From positions 1-47,612 of the forward strand of contig JAMDCA010000024.1 of NCBI GenBank assembly GCA_023489435.1: a DNA stretch of 47,612 nt, written 5' to 3'. Source of the stretch: Thermoplasmatota archaeon. Its GTDB lineage: Archaea > Thermoplasmatota > Thermoplasmata > Thermoplasmatales > Thermoplasmataceae. Shown here piece after piece: positions 1-6,485 of this stretch (position 1 is its first letter; each line of letters begins with the position of its first letter). The position numbers and the translations under genes are program-made. The notes beneath the pieces were generated by a model, which did not search any database, was not told where the DNA came from, and saw only the letters and a program-made list of their open reading frames with translations.

Positions 1-1404
1 GGAGCCTTTGGTGTGTTCATGAGGGTGAGCCTCTTTGATCCGAATCCGGTGATAATTAAGCCCATAATTTACAATATCCTCATGACCCAGCACGCAACCC
101 TCATGATCTACATGTTTGCAATAGGCGCTGCACTGGGATTTGGATATTATCTGCTTCCAGCACAACTCAGGCTTAAGAGGGACAACATGGGGCATCTCTC
201 ATCCGTTGCCTACTGGCTCTGGGTTCTCGGCGGAGCACTATTCGTCCTGTCAAGGTCAAGCATGCGATGGTATCTCTACCCCCCGCTCTCACTACAGCTT
301 ACACCAACGGGTGCCGGGGCTTTCAACTGGCTTGCCATAATCGCAATGGAACTCATATTCGTTGGAATAACTATGGCCAGTGTCATTGTCCTGAAAGTGA
401 TTTTCATTGACCGTGCAGATAACATTCCCCTCTCTAAGATGCCTGTTTTTGCCTGGGCTGTCGTTTTCACATTAATTATGCTCCTGTCATCGGATGAGCC
501 ATTGATGGTAGGACTTGGAATGCTCTTTTACGACTTCTTCAATCCTATTTTCTTTACAGGGACAACCAGCACTCCCCTTACCTTTGCTGTGCTGTTCTGG
601 TTCTGGGGCCATCCAATTGTGTACATCGCTGTGCTTCCATACTTCGGTTTGATGTATGATATCATCACAAGATTCACCAAGACGCCAGTATACAGTTATT
701 TCTCGGGGGTATTCTCCCTTGGACTTCTGATGATCCTGAGCGAACTCGTCTGGGGACATCACCTTCTCAATTCTGGCCTTGGAATAGACTGGGTATTGTT
801 CTTCACATCTGCATCGTTCCTGGTTGTGATACCTTCAGCACTGACCATTTTCAATATGATCGGTACTTTGTGGAAAGCTGAAAAGATACGCTTGACAACC
901 CCTATGATGTTCGTCATCAATGCTATCCTTGACTTTATCATCGGTGGCGTAACCGGGGTAATGCTTGCAAATCAGTCCGTAAACGAAGTTGCCCATGGAA
1001 CTTACTTTGTGACAGCACACTTCCATTTCATATTCGTGGGATTGACACTTGGAGTAACAATGGCAGCCTTTTACCTTCTGTATCCGTCATTCTCCAATGG
1101 AAGGGTGTACGATGAGAGGCTTGCAAAGTGGCACTTCTACATTACAGCGTTCGGGTCACTGCTGATGTCTTTTTCATGGGCAGTGGGTGGATATCAGGGT
1201 ATGCCCCGGGCCGTAGCAGGATACTTTGCACAGTTCCAGGTATATCAGGACAGCGCCATTATCGGTGGAGTGATTATTGGTATCGGGCAGCTTGTATTCC
1301 TTTACAACATAGCGAAGAGCTGGCTGGCACAGCCTACTACTGATCCATATAATATCCTGGAATACAGGAACGAGACTAACCAGGAAATCGGAGGTGGCCA
1401 GTAA
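1..1404 (+). CDS. Heme-copper terminal oxidase subunit I (5' truncated by window edge)
   Basis: Catalytic subunit of a proton-pumping oxygen reductase in the cytoplasmic membrane. The frame is open to base 1 (GAFG before the GTG at 13), so the N-terminus, including helix I, lies outside the window. Numbering from that GTG: low-spin heme ligand H27 in TQHATLM, CuB ligand H200 with the cross-linking Tyr candidate Y204 in GHPIVY, CuB ligands H249/H250 in WGHHLL, and the heme ligand pair H336/H338 in TAHFHF. All metal ligands are therefore present. The canonical HPEVY Glu is Ile, as in B-type (ba3-like) or Glu-less A-type enzymes, so the proton path must differ from mitochondrial-like A1 oxidases. 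The stop abuts the ATG of the cupredoxin gene, so the two are probably co-translated. Family is certain; subtype is not. Confidence 0.95.
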   Translation, partial: GAFGVFMRVSLFDPNPVIIKPIIYNILMTQHATLMIYMFAIGAALGFGYYLLPAQLRLKRDNMGHLSSVAYWLWVLGGALFVLSRSSMRWYLYPPLSLQLTPTGAGAFNWLAIIAMELIFVGITMASVIVLKVIFIDRADNIPLSKMPVFAWAVVFTLIMLLSSDEPLMVGLGMLFYDFFNPIFFTGTTSTPLTFAVLFWFWGHPIVYIAVLPYFGLMYDIITRFTKTPVYSYFSGVFSLGLLMILSELVWGHHLLNSGLGIDWVLFFTSASFLVVIPSALTIFNMIGTLWKAEKIRLTTPMMFVINAILDFIIGGVTGVMLANQSVNEVAHGTYFVTAHFHFIFVGLTLGVTMAAFYLLYPSFSNGRVYDERLAKWHFYITAFGSLLMSFSWAVGGYQGMPRAVAGYFAQFQVYQDSAIIGGVIIGIGQLVFLYNIAKSWLAQPTTDPYNILEYRNETNQEIGGGQ

Positions 1405-2067
1405 ATGGCATCCAACAAAGGCGGAGTAACCTTCGCGCTCATCATCATACTTATGATTTCCATGGCCTTCGGATACGTTCTTACAAGCCCAACTGGAGGA
1501 GGGCTGCATAAATCCAGTTCTCCCACAAAAAACACGCAGTACATCAATCTCGGGGCAGATGCAGCAGGTTGGGAGTACAACTACAACAAGAGTGACCTGA
1601 ACCGTGTCCTCAATGTCAATTTGAGCACAACGGTATATTTCAATGTCACTGAAGAGGACGGTGCTCCGCACAACCTGTTTATAGCATATGACGGGAGTTA
1701 TTCCGCTTCTGCCTTTGCCAAGTATATGTCTGACCTCAGTTCAAATCCCAAGAGTGTTGAAGGTTCCAACAACTACCAGGTGCTCAGCACATCACAAATT
1801 ACCCAAACAATAGGCCACAAGACACAGGGCAGCTTCCCGTTCGTCGGTTCAAGTATGGTGGGCATATACACGTACTGGTGTTCTGTTCACTATACAACTA
1901 TGGTAGGGCTCCTCATAGTGAATGCCACCTCAGGATCTGCGTCACTGGGTTCATTGCATGTTTACCATGGGGCTTCACCGTCACACGTAAATAATCAATC
2001 AACATATTCGGCACACGTATCCAACGTCCTTATGACAATGGAAACGGCCATCAAGACGGTCGAGTAA
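1405..2067 (+). CDS. Membrane-anchored cupredoxin, putative oxidase subunit II or sulfocyanin-like electron donor
   Basis: A 220-residue protein with one N-terminal transmembrane anchor (about residues 8-26), a Gly/Ser/Thr linker and a cupredoxin domain (about 45-175). Likely type 1 copper ligands are H89 (GAPHNLF), C159, H162 and M166 (YWCSVHYTTMVG). There is only one Cys, so the binuclear CuA centre of ordinary subunit II (two Cys) cannot form; a mononuclear blue-copper site is expected. The C-x2-H-x3-M spacing lies between the amicyanin (C-x2-H-x2-M) and plastocyanin (C-x2-H-x4-M) patterns. The gene begins immediately after the oxidase subunit I stop, suggesting that it delivers electrons to that enzyme on the outer membrane face. 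Whether it is a true subunit or a separate carrier cannot be told from sequence alone. Confidence 0.85.
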   Translation: MASNKGGVTFALIIILMISMAFGYVLTSPTGGGLHKSSSPTKNTQYINLGADAAGWEYNYNKSDLNRVLNVNLSTTVYFNVTEEDGAPHNLFIAYDGSYSASAFAKYMSDLSSNPKSVEGSNNYQVLSTSQITQTIGHKTQGSFPFVGSSMVGIYTYWCSVHYTTMVGLLIVNATSGSASLGSLHVYHGASPSHVNNQSTYSAHVSNVLMTMETAIKTVE

Positions 2068-2068
2068 T

Positions 2069-2935
2069 TTGAATGGGAAGGAATTCGTAAAAATCTCTAA
2101 ACTGGAGATCACATTTCTTGTTGATCTCGTTGCTTTGGCTGGATTCCTTTCCAACCCAATCTTTTATTCAAAGCTAATGCTTCTAATCCCGCTTTTAGTG
2201 GCAGGCAGTCTAGGCTCAATGTCTGCAGCTTTCTTCAACAATCTGTACGATATGGATATCGACAGTTCCATGATGAGGACCAGCTACAGAACTGACATTG
2301 TGAACAAGAGCAGTTACTGGCGTTTGTTCGCATATGGTATTTTAATGCTTGTAGCCTCCATGCTGATTGCCTATTTTGCAATCAACCTTCTTACCGCTCT
2401 TTTCATTTTCCTGGGTTTCCTGAGTTATGTATTCCTTTACACCATCTTCCTGAAAAGGCGAACCACCTGGAATATAGTCATTGGCGGGATAGCTGGGAGT
2501 TTCCCGGCATTTGCTGGCTGGGCTGCTGTTAGCGACGCAATTTCCCCAACTGCTGCTTTCATAGCTTTCCTCGTCTTCCTCTGGACTCCAACCCATTTCT
2601 GGTCACTGGCAACTGGAAATTCTGAAGACTACCAGAACGCAAAAGTTCCTATGCTCCCAGCCGTTGTAGGGGCCCAGAAAAGTTCACGTTATATCATTGC
2701 AAACACGGTGATTCTGTTCGTGTACTCCATACTTCCAATCTTCATAAGGCAAATCAACGTGGGGCCGGCTTACTATGTCATGGCAGTGGTGCTGGGGCTT
2801 ATCCTGCTCTATTACACAATCCTGCCGTTCCGGTCAGGGTTTTCAAAGCAGTCTTACAAGAAGGCTTTCCATTTCTCCAACTATTACCTTATGATACTTC
2901 TGGTTGCAATATGTCTGGTGAATTTCATTCATTAG
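2069..2935 (+). CDS. ctaB: Protoheme IX farnesyltransferase (heme O synthase)
   Basis: UbiA-superfamily integral membrane prenyltransferase that adds a farnesyl group to heme B to make heme O for terminal oxidases. The 288 residues match the usual 280-310 and contain many hydrophobic helices. The first Asp-rich motif is NNLYDMDIDS (D61, D65), which binds Mg-diphosphate; the second conserved block is DYQNAKVPMLP near residue 190, and KRRTTWNIVIGG lies between them. The start is a TTG one base after the cupredoxin stop; the ATG at 2073 is in another frame. Position within the oxidase cluster supports the assignment and implies an O- or A-type heme in that oxidase. The usual RP after the first Asp motif (RTRNRPL) is replaced by RTSYRTDI. 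Confidence 0.92.
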   Translation: MNGKEFVKISKLEITFLVDLVALAGFLSNPIFYSKLMLLIPLLVAGSLGSMSAAFFNNLYDMDIDSSMMRTSYRTDIVNKSSYWRLFAYGILMLVASMLIAYFAINLLTALFIFLGFLSYVFLYTIFLKRRTTWNIVIGGIAGSFPAFAGWAAVSDAISPTAAFIAFLVFLWTPTHFWSLATGNSEDYQNAKVPMLPAVVGAQKSSRYIIANTVILFVYSILPIFIRQINVGPAYYVMAVVLGLILLYYTILPFRSGFSKQSYKKAFHFSNYYLMILLVAICLVNFIH

Positions 2936-4377
2936 ATCACAGGTCTTATCACGTTCTAGTCTTTCACCTGCTTGGTTTAGTAGCAACCATAATCGCAGCG
3001 GAAATTGGGTTGTTTTCAAACACCATTATTGTGGACTATAACGTTCAGCTGCAGTTTTATGCTATTTTCGCAATACTTTTTGCGGTTATACTCACTTTAT
3101 GGCTTGTCTCCTGGGATAAGCTCAAAATATTTCTTTCGGCCGCGCTAATTTTATTCTATGGGATCCTGTCGGTATTCTCAATCCCCTATTACAATCTCAC
3201 AATCCTTTTTGCCATTGCGCTTATACTGGAAATCAGGGAGTTCCACAGGCTCTATGGTTTCAGGTCCCGGGAAGGGATCTGGCTTGCCTCTCTCATAACT
3301 GCACTGATGGCAATGATCCTTCTCTCCGGTTTATTGAGGGTGCTCCCCTCTGCACAGGGAATAGGCCTGCTTGTTGCATCCATTGCAGATGACGTGACCT
3401 CAGGCGGGACCCCCGTTCTATTCATGGGAGGCCTTGTTTTTTTCACGCAGTATCTTGTTTTCTCAATAAGCATTCAGGCTCTCCTTATGTTTTCAATCCT
3501 TTCATTTCTGCTGGTTGAAAACTATTTCCTCATCATATCGTTCATCAGGGGCAACTCAAAGAGCATTATCGGTGGGCAGGTGTCAGGTGCACTCACTGTG
3601 CTGAGCTGCCAGTGCGAGAGCATAACCGCGGTCTTTCCATCCATTGTATCTCTAGTACTGACTGCTTCAATTATACCCCTGATTTTTGAAAGCATCTTCC
3701 TTGTCTTTCTCACCAATATCCTGCTCAGGCGGCGATATCTGCTGGGAAAGCGTTCACCGTTGCTGGATTCCATTTACCCGGTGAAAAATGCCAATGCCTT
3801 CATTGTTCTGGCTTCGGCAACAATCATTGCTCTGCCATTGATCGAAACCATCGGTGTGTTTTACGGTCTCCAGTCAAACCTTTATTTCTTCGGTTCACTG
3901 GATTTCCTGATGCTCGTAGCTGGGATTCTTGTGGTATTAATTGTGGAAAAGTCAGGAATGATTCGGCTGCACATCAGGAACATAACGGCCATAATAACTG
4001 GGCTGACTGTTTCAGCAGTCTCAATGTTTGCCTGGTTTTATCCCCCATTTGCGCTGTACGCCATAAGCAACGGTTTGGTCTTTGCTTTGATGAGCATCAC
4101 TAGCTTTGCAGGCGGCCTAGTGGCAGGACTGGTTTACATTGGCGTCGGCAAGGAGGGAAAAAAGCTCTTTCTCGAATTTATGGCCATGATGTTCACTATG
4201 TTTGCCATAGTGGTATTCTATGTGTCCATTCTCACAGGCTACTCTATCTGGGGTTTCTTCGGGATAACTGAACAGGTGATTTTCAGCATTGCAGTATGGG
4301 TCGTAACACTGCCTTTCATGTGGTTTGCCACAAATATAGCCCTTAACAGTTCAGTAAGGAAGGGGGCAACGCCTTAG
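2911..4377 (+). CDS. Unrecognised polytopic membrane protein with an intramembrane CxC motif
   Basis: I do not recognise the family. The 488 residues are strongly hydrophobic, with roughly 12 predicted transmembrane helices and short loops. The outstanding motif is SGALTVLSCQCESITAVFP, with C233 and C235 the only cysteines, placed at the start of a hydrophobic segment together with a Glu. The gene overlaps the heme O synthase by 25 nt and is followed directly by the CPBP gene with no gap, so it belongs to the oxidase operon. A role in copper or heme handling during oxidase assembly is inference from the CxC motif and context only. It could equally be a transporter or an accessory subunit. Confidence 0.75.
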   Translation: MSGEFHSLDHRSYHVLVFHLLGLVATIIAAEIGLFSNTIIVDYNVQLQFYAIFAILFAVILTLWLVSWDKLKIFLSAALILFYGILSVFSIPYYNLTILFAIALILEIREFHRLYGFRSREGIWLASLITALMAMILLSGLLRVLPSAQGIGLLVASIADDVTSGGTPVLFMGGLVFFTQYLVFSISIQALLMFSILSFLLVENYFLIISFIRGNSKSIIGGQVSGALTVLSCQCESITAVFPSIVSLVLTASIIPLIFESIFLVFLTNILLRRRYLLGKRSPLLDSIYPVKNANAFIVLASATIIALPLIETIGVFYGLQSNLYFFGSLDFLMLVAGILVVLIVEKSGMIRLHIRNITAIITGLTVSAVSMFAWFYPPFALYAISNGLVFALMSITSFAGGLVAGLVYIGVGKEGKKLFLEFMAMMFTMFAIVVFYVSILTGYSIWGFFGITEQVIFSIAVWVVTLPFMWFATNIALNSSVRKGATP

Positions 4378-4992
4378 ATGCGCCTGAATATTGAAAAGTT
4401 TCTCCCTTTCCTTCTCGAGGCTGCAATTTTTGCCATGTTCTACCTCATTCAGGTGAACGTGTACTTTTATTATCTTTACATAGGGGCAACACCGCTGATC
4501 TTTATTTTCTCATCAGTTCATTTCAGTGATGTCAGGGGTGCGATTTACAAAGTGCTGCTCAACAATGATCTCGTGATTCTGGCCACAGCCATTCTCTTAT
4601 GGCTCTTCCTTTTTGCAGCGACTCACAATGGTCCTCTGTACGTGTTTGAAACCGCTTATTATCCTGTCTTTCTGGAAGAATTCAATTTCAGGTTCCTTCT
4701 CATCACTTTCCTTAGAAGGAAATACAGCCTCGGGCAGTCGATAGTCATTCAGGGAGTCCTGTATGCCCTATTCTATTCCAGTTTCCTGCTGTTTTATCCC
4801 ACTGGCTATCCCGGTGTATTCTTTGAACTATTCATCATAGACAATTTCAGCATGGCTATAGTATATGGATTGCTGTATTACCTCAGGAAGAATTTCTACA
4901 TAGCTGCCACACTACATCTGAGCCTTTACTTGATTTCAGTTTTCCTTCCAGCATCTCTTGGCTGGTTTCCACAGATAACAACCCCGGTTTAG
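4378..4992 (+). CDS. CPBP-family intramembrane metalloprotease-like protein
   Basis: A 204-residue integral membrane protein with about six helices. It carries a CPBP (Abi) motif 1, LEEFNFRFLL, with the paired Glu and downstream Arg of the EExxxR signature. This is followed by a second helix, QSIVIQGVLYALFY, where the usual His is Tyr, and a third block, SMAIVYGLLYYLRKN, before LHLSLYLI. The missing motif-2 His makes protease activity uncertain. The ATG directly follows the previous stop codon, so it is the last gene of the oxidase operon. Its 3' end overlaps the convergent thioesterase gene by 4 nt. A role in processing or protecting the oxidase is only a guess from context. Confidence 0.75.
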   Translation: MRLNIEKFLPFLLEAAIFAMFYLIQVNVYFYYLYIGATPLIFIFSSVHFSDVRGAIYKVLLNNDLVILATAILLWLFLFAATHNGPLYVFETAYYPVFLEEFNFRFLLITFLRRKYSLGQSIVIQGVLYALFYSSFLLFYPTGYPGVFFELFIIDNFSMAIVYGLLYYLRKNFYIAATLHLSLYLISVFLPASLGWFPQITTPV

Positions 4993-5381
4993 GCTTTCAG
5001 CATTCTCAGTTCGTCCGGAACCCTGGCTGGTTTCCTGTTCTCATCAATGGAAACTGCAATGATCTTTCCCACTGCATATAATATTGAAGCATCCTGGTTT
5101 GTAATCCTGTGAAGAAAAGTGAAGCTGGTGTTCCCTATGGAATCAAGAGATGTATCAAGGTATATCCTGTCATCCATAGTGATGGATTTTTTGAATTCTA
5201 CCTCGGCTTTTGCTATGACAAACCTGACGTTACTTGCATCGAAGGAAGGCAGGTATTTTTTGAAATACATGACCCTTCCAAGCTCAAAATATGTAAGGTA
5301 AACCGCATTGTTTACGTGGCCCAGGGTGTCCAGGTCTCCATACCTGACCTGTAATTCAATCCTTATGGAAGAATCAGTCAT
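4989..5381 (-). CDS. Acyl-CoA thioesterase, hot-dog fold (4HBT/YbgC-like)
   Basis: A 130-residue single hot-dog domain protein, the usual size for the 4-hydroxybenzoyl-CoA thioesterase family. The signature VRYGDLDTLGHVNNAVYLTYFELGR contains the catalytic Asp and the HVNN segment, followed by the long central helix. It is expected to hydrolyse an acyl-CoA or aryl-CoA in the cytoplasm as a homo-oligomer; the substrate cannot be read from sequence. It is the third gene of a minus-strand group (CoxG-like, hydrolase, thioesterase) and overlaps the hydrolase gene by 8 nt, so translational coupling is likely. Confidence 0.9.
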   Translation of the reverse strand: MTDSSIRIELQVRYGDLDTLGHVNNAVYLTYFELGRVMYFKKYLPSFDASNVRFVIAKAEVEFKKSITMDDRIYLDTSLDSIGNTSFTFLHRITNQDASILYAVGKIIAVSIDENRKPARVPDELRMLKA

Positions 5382-5943
5382 TTGACAGAAATCTCTGAAT
5401 TGAATTAAATGATTGCGTGAATCTCTTATAAATGGGGTTGCCCTGGATTCCTCTCACATATGCAATTGAGGAGCCAGAAATGAGATCATGGTACTTTACT
5501 GCATCCGGGTCGTGGTCCAGGTTTCCGGGGGTGGAAGTCAACACTAATACCTGAACTTCAAATGCGGCCATCTTGGTTGAAATATCCGCACGGTAAGTGG
5601 GATTCACAAAAACAAGCTTGCCAACCTTCCCCAAATGGTTGAAATTTTCAACCAGGAATGGTGCGTATCCTCCCATGGAAACTATCACTACTTTGCCGGG
5701 AAGCAAATTCAGTGCAGTGAGCACAGATGAATAATCCATACTTGAATCCAAAAGATTCTTTTTTCCAGGAACAACCAGAAGAATCTCACTGCCAAGTTTG
5801 TGAAAATTCTCAAGAAGTTTCAGTTCCTGGTTTTCCACAACACTGTCACAGAGAATCAGGATTGAATATTCCTTCCCTGGATCGCCAGGATGATGCAGCA
5901 ACCTGAATGGCCCCGAGCCGTTTTCTTTCTCCACGAATGGCAT
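5374..5943 (-). CDS. Degenerate alpha/beta-hydrolase-like protein
   Basis: A 189-residue protein with the alternating strand/helix pattern of an alpha/beta hydrolase. The presumed nucleophile elbow reads IVSMGGYAPF, in which Ser and the following Gly are kept but the first Gly of GxSxG is Val/Ile. There is no obvious catalytic His near the C-terminus. It is shorter than most active hydrolases (about 250-280), and the lid region appears missing. It lies between the CoxG-like and thioesterase genes and overlaps the latter. It may be a true esterase with an unusual triad or a non-catalytic partner. Confidence that the gene is real is high; confidence in the function is low. Confidence 0.7.
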   Translation of the reverse strand: MPFVEKENGSGPFRLLHHPGDPGKEYSILILCDSVVENQELKLLENFHKLGSEILLVVPGKKNLLDSSMDYSSVLTALNLLPGKVVIVSMGGYAPFLVENFNHLGKVGKLVFVNPTYRADISTKMAAFEVQVLVLTSTPGNLDHDPDAVKYHDLISGSSIAYVRGIQGNPIYKRFTQSFNSIQRFLSND

Positions 5944-5961
5944 TTGATCTGATTTTACTGT

Positions 5962-6399
5962 TCAGGAAGAAAGCTTCTTTTCCAGATTGTCAAAGAGTTC
6001 CTTGATGATCTTCTGGGCCTGTCCGCCAATAAGCCTCTGGCCCATGGAACCAAGCTTTCCACCAACCTTAGCATCGGCTTTCCAGTCCATCTTGGTTTTT
6101 CCATCTGCTTCCGAGAGATCCATTATGGCTTCGAGATCGACTGTTCCTCCAAGCCCCTGTCCGTTTCCGCTAAGTTTTGCATGCTTGTTGGCTTCCTTTT
6201 CAACAACTTTGAACTTGATGTTGAAGTCTCCCTTGATGAATGCTATGCCCACTCTCACAACAACAGAGTATTCTTCAGGAGAAATTACATTGAGGCTTTT
6301 GAAGCCGGGAATGCAGGAAGAAACCTCATTTGGGTCCATGACTGTGTTAAATACTTTCTCACTTGTGGCATTTACTTCAAACGTACCATCAAAATTCAT
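5962..6399 (-). CDS. CoxG-like SRPBCC-fold protein (carbon monoxide dehydrogenase subunit G family)
   Basis: A 145-residue START/SRPBCC-fold protein of the CoxG family, which in CO oxidisers helps anchor or mature molybdenum CO dehydrogenase. The typical features are the opening FDGTFEVNATSEKVF, the SCIPGFKSL segment containing the conserved CxPG-like turn, and a long C-terminal helix ending NLEKKL. The hydrophobic ligand pocket of the fold is preserved. The start is supported by a strong GGAGG Shine-Dalgarno six bases upstream of the ATG. No CO dehydrogenase or molybdenum cofactor genes occur in this window, so the real partner is unknown and a generic lipid- or ligand-binding role is possible. 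Confidence 0.88.
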   Translation of the reverse strand: MNFDGTFEVNATSEKVFNTVMDPNEVSSCIPGFKSLNVISPEEYSVVVRVGIAFIKGDFNIKFKVVEKEANKHAKLSGNGQGLGGTVDLEAIMDLSEADGKTKMDWKADAKVGGKLGSMGQRLIGGQAQKIIKELFDNLEKKLSS

Positions 6400-6427
6400 A
6401 GCAATCCTCCACTGGGAATCTAAGCAA

Positions 6428-6438
6428 CTTTTAAAAAC
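6428..6438. promoter_or_regulatory. Shared, near-symmetrical TATA element between divergent coxG-like and rqcH genes
   Basis: The 86-nt gap between the two divergent genes holds one strong AT-rich box, CTTTTAAAAAC, which reads as GTTTTTAAAAG on the other strand. It lies about 30 nt before the minus-strand ATG and about 48 nt before the plus-strand ATG. Both genes have their own Shine-Dalgarno sequences (GGAGG and GAGG). I infer that one TATA box may serve both directions. Confidence 0.45.
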
Positions 6439-6485
6439 TATTGTAGTAGGAATTTATCTCGTATGGTAATCAGCAGAGGCATAAA

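Noticed and set aside
1174-1671. 165-codon antisense ORF across oxidase subunit I and the cupredoxin
   Set aside because: It lies opposite two clearly recognised genes and has no coherent domain; it is a shadow of their codon pattern.
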